The notes beneath the pieces are model-generated. The model had not been told where the DNA came from. It worked only from the letters and a program-made list of their open reading frames with translations, and did not search any database. From Sipunculus nudus (taxonomy: Eukaryota; Annelida; Sipuncula; Golfingiida; Sipunculidae), in contig CM049314.1 of assembly GCA_026874595.1 (NCBI GenBank), positions 32,761,229-32,825,228 on the forward strand: a stretch of 64,000 bases of DNA, given 5' to 3'. Positions 24,801 to 31,610 of this stretch are shown here, piece after piece. A program made the position numbers and the translations under genes. Numbering within the stretch: position 1 is the stretch's first letter; the number at the start of each line of letters is the position of its first letter.

Positions 24801-27598
24801 TAGCGGACCACCCCCTCATGTTATAAACACAGGGACATAAACAAAACGAACAACCTGAGGACCATGTGATCGGAGTTTTCTGGGGTTATCTTTAATTAAA
24901 CAGGCGCCGGATATCGGAATAGGCCCCTTGAATGGATTGCTCTTTAGGTGTTGTTCTAATCCCGTTAAAATATAATAAATATGTATTCAGAGTGTTAGGC
25001 CTAAAGTTGCAAACAGATTTTAAAAGCGGAAACTCTAATAATCACCTGGCGGAGGTATATTTATGATTGAAGGGCATGTATGATTATGAGACAGATATAG
25101 AGTAAGACAAAAATAAACAAACATTTCTAATTTTGTCTACTTGTAAGAGAGAAAACTGATATTAGACAGAGATATCGAGAAATCGAGATCGAGATCTCGA
25201 GAGAGAGAGAACATAAGGAAATAAAATGTGCGGGTCAATTTACATAGAGGTTTTCGATACATTCAGCCTATTTATGTAGCCACTAATTCATATTCTTTTT
25301 GTGACAGGAGGTTAATTTTGCTGTTCTAAAAGTATCCCTGTGGCTAACATAAAACTGACCCGCAGGGCACATGTTCCATCTGTAACCCTGGAGAAAACAA
25401 TGAGACTAGCTTCCTTAGTAACACAGCTTGCCTGGCACGTTGTAACCGCCTGCTGTTTAACAATTACACAAGAGAACTAAAGAACATGCCCGGGGCTGAG
25501 GAAGCAAGCTAACCTTACCTGGCTGCTCGGGAAGGGGTAATTGGAGGTTGACCGGGAAACATTCAAATATCGTACCATACAGGCGAGCCTCCTTTAGGAC
25601 GGCGACCCAACTTCCCTAAAGTAAATATTGATGGCCGCATGTTTTGCAGAAGAGTAAAACTAACTAAAAATTAGAAAAGTGGATGTCTAATGATAGAGCT
25701 GGACGGATTTACCGATATATCGATTCGAAATGATGCGTTACTTCGACATGGTTCGTGATATGCTTTGCATTTTGTATTGCCGTATGTAGAATACACAAAG
25801 ACAGCTAATACATAACGATACTTAAACATAAATGAATAGTAAAACTAACTGATATTTTACCCAATATTTACTTTAAGATGTTCCAAGCACATTTCTCAAG
25901 TAATTATTATTCTACGGTCAAAGTACATTGGAACTGGTTGTTTGACAATAGTGAAACAAATGTTCAAGCCTTCGGGAGAGGGGATCATATAAACATCCGG
26001 AAACTGGTGCAGGGATTCATATTGCCGGAAATAAACGAATATTATTTTATAGGTTACGGTTATCTTCTACTTGTAAACTAGTGATATAGGTCTAAATACG
26101 CCAATGAATACGGTGTCGAGACCAGAATTTGGTATATCAGTGCGACAGCGCCACCTAATAGTGACATCATAATGGTAACCACAGTTGGACTAGGTCTTCA
26201 GTCATCAACATGAATTACATTACCCTATTTCATCCGACGGTTTGCTGTAAGTGGTGTCAATTTATCTTCAGTGGTGGTGGTGAAGAAAGGGGGTGGGGGC
26301 GGCTGACTGGGAGTGGGAGGGAAAAAATATCTCAGATTTATAAACACACGTGTATGTGTATAAATATGTGTATACGCCTTTTAGTGTCAGTTTAACGTAT
26401 TTCAAATATAAAACAGTTAAATATAAGGTTTCCGGAATTAAGGTACTATTTTTCCAGTAAAGGTTAATAGTAAACCAGGATTAGATATAATATATTTTAT
26501 AGTTAATACAGGAATGGACAAGAATTTGTAATTCTAACTATATATATCTTTCAATTCCAAATAAAATATAAAATTTATTTTTTGAATAGCAGGGGGGTGA
26601 TTACATTTACCCCCCCCCCCTTTGCTGAAAAGTGGGGATATATACCCCCATTATCCTTCTATCGACGCTCTTATATGCAGTACATATAATAACTAATTTT
26701 AAACAAGACATTAAATTGACAAATTAATGATCCAGTTATCACATACGTTCTATATCTACACACGGCGCGGGTACGATGTTGCAACTAGCAGTTCAAGTAA
26801 TATATATGCGTATGAAGGACATGGTCGGTAAGAGAATGTTTTAAAAGTTTGATATATCAGGTTTAATCTAGGTAAAAGATAGAAAAAATTACTTTGAAAG
26901 AGCTTACCTTTAGTATCTTGGAGGTAATCTGCTATTGTCCCGGGGTCAAGGGCAGAGATTGTTAATCCACAAGTCAACTCCACATAATTCCGAACCTCAA
27001 AACCATTTTCAGTTACTTCCACATATATTTCTTTGGAAAACTGCGACCATTGGTGGTCCGAGCACGTGATTAGACTGACATATTTCCACCGGAAGTGATA
27101 AAGAAATAACCGGAGTGCTGAGCAGCTTGACTTCCGGCGCGGTGACGTATAAGAGCGTATCATGTGACCACGTGACTGTTGTGATTGACAGGTCCATGAA
27201 ATGACGAGAGATTCCATTTCAGTAGAGAGGTCGTTGGTCGGTTCACACAGCGCCCGAGCCCCTGGTCCCACCATCATTAAATGGCTACTATTGCTTGTAA
27301 ACTGTAAAAATCTACTTAAAGCTTCCTTCGTTTGGCAGGTATCGATTACTTCTGATGAAAATGATGAATTACTTGTGCCATCGGTAAACTCTGATAAGGC
27401 TAAATGAATCGTCGCGGTAATGTTTGCCTCGTACGAATGTCTACATGAAACAGGAACAAATACGGGAAGATTCAAAACGGAACCAGTCACGTGATCAAAA
27501 TGTTTAAAATGCACAAGTAGAAGAACAGCAAGCAGCATGCGGTACATCCGGGTCATCTGGACTCTGACATCACGAGAAAAAGCCATGTACAGCCGCAT
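446..27598 (-). CDS. Receptor-type (membrane) guanylate cyclase, 5' nine exons; 3' end beyond window
   Basis: Membrane receptor that would convert GTP to cGMP in response to an extracellular ligand or other stimulus. Nine exons joined with consistent phases give 615 residues. Residues about 20-40 form a signal peptide (hydrophobic core LLAVLLLV). Residues 41-426 form a ligand-binding (ANF_receptor-like) ectodomain with GPGARALCEP at 111-120, N-glycosylation sequons, and the juxtamembrane cysteine pair DTCAFDNSDC typical of the family. Residues 427-453 are the single membrane span. Residues about 455-615 are the juxtamembrane segment and start of the kinase-homology domain (GDVVFLKEL, MRELRHENINPFIGF, DVINNEDIKLDW). 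The DIKLDW-type segment is closest in my memory to GUCY2-like and invertebrate orphan receptors, so no symbol is assigned. The remaining kinase-homology, coiled-coil and cyclase domains are missing only because the window ends. Ligand unknown. Exon coordinates are listed separately. Confidence 0.93.
605..813 (-). mobile_element. tRNA-derived SINE, copy A (in receptor intron 8)
   Basis: Read on the minus strand, it starts with a tRNA-like head. GGGCCTGGTCGTTATAGAGG provides the A-box region and GTGTTCGATCCCCGG the B-box. A body of about 130 bp follows, ending in TTATAATATCTATTTGTACA at 605. Shares head, body and the TGTACAAATAG... terminus with copies at 22501 and 57194, all in the same orientation. 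Confidence 0.7.
1258..1362 (-). CDS. Receptor guanylate cyclase exon 8: kinase-homology domain, helix C to hinge
   Basis: 105 nt, phase 0/0. Acceptor cactacag before 1362, donor CTAGAG|gtaaga after 1258. Encodes residues 557-591: MRELRHENINPFIGFLND, then SIRPSLVMEFCSRRSLE. 'LRHENxxxFxG' followed by 'xEyCxRGSL' is the signature stretch of receptor guanylate cyclase kinase-homology domains. The usual RGSL is RRSL here, a conservative-looking change at the hinge. Confidence 0.93.
1543..1620 (+). repeat. GA-rich simple repeat in receptor intron 7
   Basis: GAGGGAGAGAGAGGGAGGGA-type tract. Open frames on both strands here are simple-repeat artefacts. Confidence 0.9.
2310..2390 (+). repeat. Lone terminus of the CAGTGAA..AACGACC MITE family
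   Basis: TACAGTGAAACATCGCCTAA then CGACCACCCCAGGTTAGC matches the outer MITE ends at 29174. No partner terminus was seen. It lies 20 bp from receptor exon 7. Confidence 0.4.
2410..2487 (-). CDS. Receptor guanylate cyclase exon 7: kinase-homology domain, beta3 region
   Basis: 78 nt, phase 0/0. Acceptor ttgcag before 2487, donor AAACTG|gtaagt after 2410. Encodes residues 531-556 (GDVVFLKELHLKGFELKTKT, then LAHLKL). K537 in VFLKEL aligns with the ATP-site lysine position of kinase-like folds. The segment parallels 'GdwVWLKkf' of GUCY2-type cyclases. Confidence 0.9.
3150..3465. promoter_or_regulatory. Enhancer-like block in receptor intron 6
   Basis: A dense, non-repetitive, GC-balanced stretch in AT-rich surroundings. 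It contains ATTTGCAT-type octamer sequence (TTAATTTGCATAACAG), GGCGCCAATAAG, CACGTG and several AATTA/ATTA homeodomain-type sites. No open frame or splice logic explains it. Regulatory role is inferred from composition only. Confidence 0.3.
3936..4058 (-). CDS. Receptor guanylate cyclase exon 6: linker into kinase-homology domain
   Basis: 123 nt, phase 0 on both sides. Acceptor tttctattgaag before 4058, donor GAAT|gtaagt after 3936. Encodes residues 490-530: a Pro/Ser-rich linker (SPRAGGNMPFDKPDLLKASQ) then SLSISSVHELGDFGETARLN. The end leads directly into GDVVFLKEL of exon 7, the usual 'yxGdxVxlK' beginning of the pseudokinase fold. Confidence 0.88.
4725..4830 (-). CDS. Receptor guanylate cyclase exon 5: juxtamembrane segment
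   Basis: Acceptor tttttactgcag before 4830; the first G completes Arg454. Encodes residues 455-489, KYLARREMHRGPHKL then ILTAEDLVYINSRAQHRGTR, matching the family's 'LTxDDLxFIN' segment after the basic stop-transfer stretch. The 3' end is uncertain. ACAAGG|gttggt (4725) preserves the frame into exon 6 but is a weak donor. GATAA|gttatt (4699) reads on for eight more complete codons but leaves two bases and breaks the frame of exon 6. Boundary confidence is lower than for the other exons. Confidence 0.8.
5152..5236 (-). CDS. Receptor guanylate cyclase exon 4: transmembrane helix
   Basis: Only 85 nt. Acceptor tttttcag before 5236, donor CTCAG|gtgaga after 5152. GG completes Gly426 left by exon 3. 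The exon then encodes 27 almost entirely hydrophobic residues (427-453, starting FSLAVLAVIAVCSVLF and ending FIILL) and leaves AG to begin Arg454. An exon coding little more than the membrane span, with both phases matching, strongly supports the model. Confidence 0.93.
6686..6740 (+). repeat. hAT-like terminus fragment
   Basis: CAGTGGCGGATTCAGGATTT followed by a G-run is a typical hAT-type left end, distinct from the GCGTCAA family. No matching right end or 8-bp duplication was found nearby. Similar GGATTCAGGATTTT and CAAATCCTGTATCCGCCCCTG ends occur at 21178 and 58832. Confidence 0.4.
7564..7619. repeat. (AT)n microsatellite in receptor intron 3
   Basis: About 28 perfect AT units. It immediately precedes unique sequence leading to receptor exon 3. 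Confidence 0.95.
7805..8138 (-). CDS. Receptor guanylate cyclase exon 3: C-terminal ectodomain up to the membrane
   Basis: Acceptor is ctgtttcag before 8138 and donor TGCGGAG|gtaagt follows 7805. Phase 0 in, phase 1 out; residues 315-425 plus one base. It starts NIDSRLYNAMSLAMQTW, the family helix 'SRLYDAvmlyA', continues through a beta-rich part with NTT, NVT and NQS sequons (GYYGEAQTDLSGSVRTTYFVWDYN), and ends with IHWPHGRKPSPDTCAFDNSDCG. That last segment is the juxtamembrane tryptophan and double-cysteine motif of receptor guanylate cyclases. Confidence 0.92.
8506..8942 (+). mobile_element. hAT-type MITE copy 1 (in receptor intron 2)
   Basis: Ends AGTGGCGTCAATTAT and TATTGACGCCCCTG, matching the intact copy at 47043. 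Flanked by TCGGGGAAG on the left and TCGGGAAG on the right, an 8-bp duplication with one extra G. Internal sequence contains G-runs and TGGTGG repeats and no transposase. GGCCTAAGTCCTG-type sequence beyond the right end is unrelated. Confidence 0.65.
9479..9507. promoter_or_regulatory. Paired POU octamers in receptor intron 2
   Basis: Two perfect ATTTGCAT octamers at 9479-9486 and 9500-9507, starts 21 bp apart (two helical turns). A CTGTCAGATGA Meis/Pbx-like site lies 20 bp upstream. POU binding to ATTTGCAT is established; function here is inferred. Confidence 0.35.
9905..10155 (-). CDS. Receptor guanylate cyclase exon 2: ligand-binding domain
   Basis: Acceptor is tttctttacag before 10155 and donor CACAG|gtacat follows 9905. 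Begins with CT (completing Ala231) and ends in phase 0 after residue 314. The protein VILLMDQSDVRTFLLAGSD followed by GDYAVFVM matches the typical second-lobe strand and helix ('vvilc...r.ll..A......gdYvff'). NAS sequon near the end. Both splice phases fit their neighbours exactly. Confidence 0.9.
10542..11153 (-). other. 203-codon open frame in receptor intron 1, unexplained
   Basis: An unusually long open stretch for such AT-rich DNA (stop codons are expected roughly every 14 codons). Starts MLPKSLRLIKSNVIINVHML. Rich in Lys, Leu, Asn and Ser with clustered Cys/His (NASLCQTHSIKCNKYFANHC). No family recognised, no repeat match within the window. Lies 390 bp 5' of receptor exon 2 on the same strand. 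May be chance, a decayed transposon frame, or a small intronic gene. Confidence 0.2.
12600..12871. repeat. Compound microsatellite (TATA/TGTA, CT, TA, GA)
   Basis: TGTATATA units (12600-12690), then after a tRNA-like fragment, (CT)n 12788-12812, (TA)n 12815-12842 and (GA)n 12843-12871. The CT and GA tracts flank the TA tract and can fold into a hairpin. Confidence 0.9.
12690..12760 (+). repeat. tRNA-like fragment between microsatellites
   Basis: GATCGTGGGTTCAAATCCGA has a good B-box, but the 5' side is lost in a TATA/TGTATA microsatellite (12600-12690) and the 3' side meets CT/TA/GA tracts (12788-12871). Likely a SINE remnant whose flanks were replaced by simple repeats. Confidence 0.35.
13480..13545 (-). 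repeat. tRNA-like SINE head fragment
   Basis: Minus-strand sequence contains GGATCAGTCGCTGGACGTCA then CACGGTTCGATTCCTGA, with A-box- and B-box-like blocks at tRNA spacing. A poly-C run (13441-13462) sits next to it. It lacks the anticodon-arm pairing expected of a functional tRNA, so it is called a SINE remnant. Confidence 0.45.
16476..16600 (+). repeat. Dispersed repeat family R2, copy 1 (short)
   Basis: TGGCTGGTTTGTCTGTTAGC, ACTCAAAATCTTATGAACGG and GATGAAATCTTTGGGAAAG are the family's 5' blocks. The GATCCGGATC block is missing. Confidence 0.45.
16716..16805 (-). repeat. 18-bp tandem repeat, five copies
   Basis: CATTTTCTGTGATGAACA and its TGTGTTG variant repeat every 18 bp. Because 18 is a multiple of three, the minus strand reads as a repeated six-residue unit (KMCSTQ/KMCSSQ). 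No other coding evidence. Confidence 0.85.
17455..17725 (-). repeat. Dispersed repeat family R1, copy 1
   Basis: Shared blocks on the plus strand: TCCGGCCAATATCGCAATGTTCATTC, CGGATCATGTGCCGGATCCA, TTGCGTGAGATATGTTGTGA, then a CACACA tract and GGAATGAACGCATA. The same blocks in the same order occur at 28640 and 57800, and inverted at 44365. No inverted termini or coding sequence recognised. Confidence 0.6.
17836..18128 (+). mobile_element. TTAA-flanked (piggyBac-like) MITE, 293 bp
   Basis: Flanked by TTAA on both sides (17832-17835 and 18129-18132). The left end is AGGTGCCCATTCAC and the reverse of the right end is AGGGGCCCAATCACCC, giving a 14-16 bp imperfect inverted repeat. The interior (TGATTTCTGGCTTATT, GTTGCAAAACGCCATTTGC) recurs at 24480-24790 and, inverted, at 41100-41395. 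No transposase. TTAA duplication is the hallmark of the piggyBac superfamily. Confidence 0.7.
20388..20424 (-). CDS. Candidate alternative first coding exon of the receptor gene
   Basis: On the minus strand an ATG at 20424 opens MRSVWRVLFLQS and reaches the donor CAATCAG|gtaatg at 20388 in phase 1. That is the phase needed to join receptor exon 2 (G + CT = Ala). A TGCGCATGCGCC palindrome (NRF1-type) lies about 430 bp upstream at 20853-20864. The product would lack the signal peptide exon and the N-terminal lobe. A one-in-three phase match can be chance, so this is only a candidate. Confidence 0.25.
22501..22683 (-). mobile_element. tRNA-derived SINE, copy B (in receptor intron 1)
   Basis: Same family as the element at 605-813. 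On the plus strand it reads TGTACAACTAGTTATAATAA, then GCAAGGCACTCTCCATAGTTCGG, the body, and the degenerate head GCCACACCGGGGTTTGGACC. The B-box is mutated (GGTCCAAACC), so this is an older copy. Confidence 0.65.
23818..23893 (+). repeat. Tandem repeat of about 31 bp, 2.5 copies
   Basis: TTTGACTGATTAACGAGGTTTTGTGTACATTTTGACTGATTAACTAGG pattern: the unit TTTGACTGATTAACGAGG plus TTTTGTGTACA is repeated with one decayed third copy (TTTTGATTGACTAGCGGAGC). Confidence 0.8.
24480..24800 (+). repeat. Diverged relative of the TTAA-type MITE
   Basis: Shares CTATTCACCTACC near the left, TGATTTCTGGCTTACT, a TTTGTAAACA block and TTGCAAAACGTCATTTTGC with the element at 17836-18128. Terminal repeats are eroded. 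Confidence 0.5.
25519..25615 (-). CDS. Orphan exon candidate inside receptor intron 1
   Basis: Excellent splice signals: acceptor atatttactttag before 25615 and donor CCAG|gtaagg after 25519. Only one of three frames is open: GSWVAVLKEARLYGTIFECF then PVNLQLPLPEQP, starting phase 0 and ending with one base. It cannot follow receptor exon 1 in frame (phase 1 into this exon meets a TGA). It could precede exon 2, belong to another minus-strand transcript, or act as a poison exon. The product is not recognised. Confidence 0.35.
26250..26671 (+). mobile_element. hAT-type MITE copy 2, diverged (near receptor exon 1)
   Basis: Aligns with the copies at 8506 and 47043: AGTGGTGTCAATTTATCTTC at the left, then a TGGTGG-rich part, AATAGCAGGGGGGTGAT and GTGGGGATATATACCCCC near the right end, and a decayed terminus TATCGACGCTCTTA. 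No clear target duplication, so an old copy. It ends about 240 bp from the receptor exon 1 donor. Confidence 0.55.
26908..27598 (-). CDS. Receptor guanylate cyclase exon 1: signal peptide and N-terminal ligand-binding lobe
   Basis: Encodes residues 1-230 plus one base (phase 1). The first Met of the open frame is used; Met15, Met18 or Met21 would put the start nearer the hydrophobic core LLAVLLLV (21-30) and are equally plausible. Sequons are at N59 (NIT), N77 (NSS) and N103 (NSS). GPGARALCEP (111-120) followed by ISWTC places C118 and C137 as the likely conserved disulfide. LRLFLYHFRWKYVSLI (162-177) matches the family's 'LLxHFxWxxVxLI' segment. The exon ends ACTAAAG|gtaagc at 26908, and the next exon supplies CT to complete an Ala codon. 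The open frame reads on into the intron to 26756. Confidence 0.92.
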
Positions 27599-27627
27599 CG
27601 TCTTGGTAACAGCCCCTACATGCTGGA

Positions 27628-27635
27628 TGACGTCA
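27628..27635. promoter_or_regulatory. Perfect CRE (TGACGTCA) just upstream of the receptor start codon
   Basis: The palindrome TGACGTCA lies 30 bp upstream of the first Met of the receptor gene. CREB/ATF binding to this octamer is established. Whether it is in the promoter or in transcribed leader is not visible, and no TATA box is obvious nearby. Confidence 0.45.
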
Positions 27636-28639
27636 CATCACATGTCTATACGTTCAACTCAGCTGGGGGTTGGGACTGGCAGGGTTTTACGGGCAGTCAG
27701 CTGGTGTCCCTTGCTGGGCTGTTTGATTTGAGCAGCGTCAGCCGAAGCTCTCGTAAGTCTCGTTGCCAACGCGCCATTTGGAAAATCTTTTAGTTATTGT
27801 TAAGCCACGTTCAATTCTGTCTGTATACATTGTCATCAATGGCCACCGTCACAAGAAATGCCTCATCAACGAAGTCTTCAAAACGTGCCTGGAACGAAAA
27901 TGACAGATTTAAATGACAGTTACATAGTTATCAAAGCTTAACAATGCAGTTATGGAAACCTCGCCAGTGAAGGGCCCGGCGTATCGTCATCCGAGACCGT
28001 CTGGAGTATGCGTCTGACTCAAGGGATCATTCATGGCTTGTCTTTAGCTATTAAATCCAGGACCGGTGTTACGAACAGATGTAACCTTGTCAGGATCTAC
28101 CCGTTATACCATCGATTGTAGCAATTAATGCAGAAGGGCGTTGAAACTTATGAAGACAGACTGTCATGTTCACTTGTATATATGGTGTAATTCTTTCTTT
28201 ATTTCTAAATATAATGAGAGTCGGCCTTGAACTTTAACTTGTTTACCGTGCACCATGTGGGTACGTGGGGGTGTGTTATGAAACAGCAGGTATAATTAGG
28301 ATAAAACATTATGTCATATCGTGAGAGTCTGGTATCACATTTAGACTTATAATTAAACCCGTGGGTTGAAATAATCCACCATTAGGCGAACAGATACAAT
28401 GCCGGCATTGTTTATATAGAGAACCAAAGTTATAATCTAAAGAATGCTTCCGCGGGGGTGTTCATTCTGGTTGACTTTGAGATATAGGAAGTATGACACG
28501 ATGCTCACACATCCTGCTTTTTTCTCTCTAATTGTTCTAAATTTTGAAGAAGAGACCAACGTGGACCCGTGATTCTTTCTGCGACTTCCCTAATTTTGTA
28601 TGATGTATGCCACACTGATTTTATAACGCAAAACTAGAA

Positions 28640-28985
28640 ATCTGCATTCTAAGGAATGCAAGCCTCCGCCATGCGGAATGTCCGTTTTTGTGGGATACTC
28701 CCGAAACCCTGTTTGCATTTACCTATTCGGCCCATATTTCTAGGTTCATTCGTGCATAAGTGACTCTACATTTGTGAATTTTAATGTTCCTAAATCCGGA
28801 TCATGTGTCACATCACACCAAAATCTAATCTATCCGTCATTTGGACATTTGGGAAATGTCCTGAAAATATCATGAGATTATTTTAAAGATAACGTGACTT
28901 ATGCCGTGAACAAACAAACAAACACACCCCCCCCACCCCCACCCCCCACACACACACAAATACAAAACACACACGTACGGGGAGA
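28640..28985 (-). repeat. Dispersed repeat family R1, copy 2
   Basis: Contains GGTTCATTCGTGCATAAGTG, CCGGATCATGTGTCACATC and GTGACTTATGCCGTGAAC, then C-runs and a CA tract, matching copy 1. The region 27740-28640 before it shows only unique AT-rich sequence. Confidence 0.55.
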
Positions 28986-29173
28986 CAATTAAAAACATGA
29001 AGCTCATCACCATGTATAAATTGATTGAATAATTGCGTGCGTGCCTGAAAGTGTGCTTCTATGAGATTTTGATAATTACAGGGTTAAGCATAAAATGTTC
29101 CAGTTTTAAAATTAAATGCATCTTAAATGTACAGAAGGTGGTATAGAAAGAAGAGGACCACTGACAGGAGTAC

Positions 29174-30357
29174 AGTGAACCCCCGCTAAAACGACCATCT
29201 GCGGGACAAGAGAAAGTGGCCGTGTTGGCGAGGTGTTCGTGTCAGCTGCAGGATCATATTGCACAACCAAATTTTTAGCCTTATGCTAAAATGAGTTTTT
29301 AGCCCAAAGAATATTTAAACCCAAAAACGTTATTTTCTCAGTAATGATGTTACTTAAAAAACACGCACACTAATGAGCAAGTACAGTAAAATCTCTTTTG
29401 TGTCGAAGCCGAAGGGACTGGTGAATTTACCTCGACACAGTTATTCGTTACTCGACAACCGATATTCATTATATTCAACCTTCTTCAGCCTTGATTATTA
29501 TCGATTAATGCTGCACATGTAAAGGGGCCTATATTATATAGTTCTCACTAATATAACAACACAAATTTTATTATAAATTTATTTATTAATAATACAAAAA
29601 AACATACGTAACACCAAGAATAGGATTCGGTAAATTTAGAAAGTGAAAAAGAGCCCATACATGTATTTAAGCACAGAAAATCATCAGGTGATTGGCTCAG
29701 ATCATTTTGAGTTTGAAGCATCAGATCTTTTTAAAAAAAAGGCACTAACAGTCTTTTCGAACAAATGCGTTGCCGGCGAGAGAAGAGAGGCACGTTCATG
29801 AGTGACTAATTGGCAACGGACCAGGTGTGTAAACCATCGCGCTTGATGAGTAAGATCCTTGCCGGTACTAATTACGTATAACTGGTGATCACGACCAAAT
29901 CACTTTTAACGGGCCGTGCACACCTGTTATTCAAACATTCAAGCGACACAACTTCGAGTTAAGCGATCGAAATACTAGCTGGGGGCCATCAAAACACCTC
30001 TAAACAACAGGCTTTTCGACACATCCGAGCTCGACACAAAAGGAGTTAAATTAATAGTAATGTTTTTATTGTTTTTTTTTTTGCAGGAACTCGACAATCG
30101 CCTTCGACACAAGCGGGAAATTGGACTTAACCGAGTTCGACACAAAGAGGTTTCACTGTAATTCATATGTTTATTTACAAATAAATTTATATAATGCAGG
30201 GATTCATTTGATGGTCGTACCCGTCTGTTCGTCAAAGCACGGTGGTCATGTTTGGGGGACACTTTTATGATGATTTACGTTAGATTAGTCCGAGCCAAAA
30301 AAAAAAGAAAAAAAATATGTCGTCTTAAAGGGGTAGTCGTCAGGGGAGTTTTCACTG
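29174..30357. mobile_element. Outer TA-type MITE interrupted by the inner element
   Basis: Left end CAGTGAACCCCCGCTAAAAC then GACCATCTGCGGGAC; the reverse of the right end reads CAGTGAAAACTCCCCTGACG then ACTACCCC. Both are flanked by TA. Internal GTGGCCGTG / GTGGTCATG blocks face each other. The 775-bp element at 29384-30158 lies inside. A lone terminus of the same type (CAGTGAAACATCGCCTAACG) is at 2310. Confidence 0.5.
29384..30158. mobile_element. TA-flanked MITE with TIRs, 775 bp (inner element)
   Basis: TA on both sides (29382-29383, 30159-30160). Left end CAGTAAAATCTCTTTTGTGT and reverse of right end CAGTGAAACCTCTTTGTGTC form about 24-bp imperfect inverted repeats. The interior carries many copies of TCGACACA/TCGACAA near both ends (29402, 29439, 29455, 30017, 30031, 30090, 30105, 30137). 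No transposase. TA duplication with CAGT ends fits Tc1/mariner/pogo-type non-autonomous elements. Confidence 0.7.
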
Positions 30358-31369
30358 TATATTACATTCTGTTCCCACTTGCAAACAGTCGAAATAAGAA
30401 AATAAGAAAAAAAGTTAATTCGAGAGATCTGCATTTGGTGAGAGTATCAGGGTTGATTATAAATGGAACAGGAAGTTTATTCAAGACCAAGAATACAACG
30501 GTTACCATATCACAAAGAGAGAAGACAACCTAAAACTCGGCATCCCTTAACTCGTCACTGGGCCGCAAGTGTTTATTATTTAATGATACAATGACCGTAA
30601 ATTGAACATTCATGAATATTTAGAAAACCTGAGCATGTCTTAAAATGACACGCTTTTTATTCATGTAACAGTGGGGCTTAATACTCGTCAAATAAATAAT
30701 GCATGCAAGATTCCAATATGTCGCCGTTGGGAGCCTAAATGGCACCTAAATGTCGATAACATTGTTTTGTATGCTGTTTGTAAAAGTATACATTTTCAGA
30801 CCCATGCACTTCTTAGCTGATAAACGGTACAGGCTTGTTTGGAATGCTGTCTTTATTTCGAGGAATTCCTTCTTAAAAGTGTCGTGTAAATTCACAATGT
30901 TATATCATTCATCTATAAATCCTTAAATTGTATCCTAACAGGGTCATACCATAGAAACCATGTTCTGCCAGTCAACCTCTCATAATAAATACAGTATTCA
31001 GCTGGTGTAACTAATTTTACTGACTGCAGAAAGAAAAACTAAGACTTGCACAGGTTTAATTATTATTATTTAACATTTGTATAGAGCTATCCACTTAAAA
31101 TTTTAAAGTAATTGCACAATGACATAATGGGCTAAACTAATTATATGAGATGAAAAATACATATAACATTTTAAAATAAAAGATTGAATCAATCAATTAA
31201 ACATGGAGTTTGAATTATATGTCTTATTGTTAACAAAGTGAGAACTATTTTGAGTCGTTATATTTTAATGTCCATTAGAATATTACACTGCACGGTTGTT
31301 ATATAATATACCAATACATATACCTGTCTCTGTCCTGGTGAGTTTTCTCATATCGAGGGGGCGGGTGTT

Positions 31370-31610
31370 ATGTTTAGCCGGCGTTGGTTTGTTGGTTTGT
31401 CTGTATGTTGTCTGTAAACACATTACTTAAAAGTTATTAACGGATTTTAATGAAATTTCAGGAGAGCTCGACAATGATAAAAGGAACAATAGTTCCTTTA
31501 TAGTTCGGGGGTGATCCAGATCGCCATCTGGATTCAGAAATTGCTGCATTTCTGACAATTTGATATGCCGGCAATGAGCTGGCTTGGAGGAGAGATGCGC
31601 TCTCTGAGGG
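31370..31610 (+). repeat. Dispersed repeat family R2, copy 2
   Basis: GGTTTGTTGGTTTGTCTGTA, TTATTAACGGATTTTAATGA, GGGGTGATCCAGATCGCCAT, CTGGATTCAGAAATTGCTGC and GAGATGCGCTCTCTGAGGGC, in the same order as the copy at 43866. Short open frames here are repeat-derived. Confidence 0.55.

Larger units (their letters stand above)
10156..26907 (-). other. Intron 1 of the receptor gene (about 16.8 kb)
   Basis: Long intron separating the signal-peptide exon from the rest. Supported contents are listed separately: two dispersed-repeat families, a TTAA-type MITE, SINE copies, a hAT-type element, an 18-bp tandem repeat, a candidate orphan exon at 25519-25615 and a candidate alternative first exon at 20388-20424. 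The stretches 11160-12200, 14230-16100 and 17000-17450 are plain AT-rich sequence in which I see nothing specific. Confidence 0.8.
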
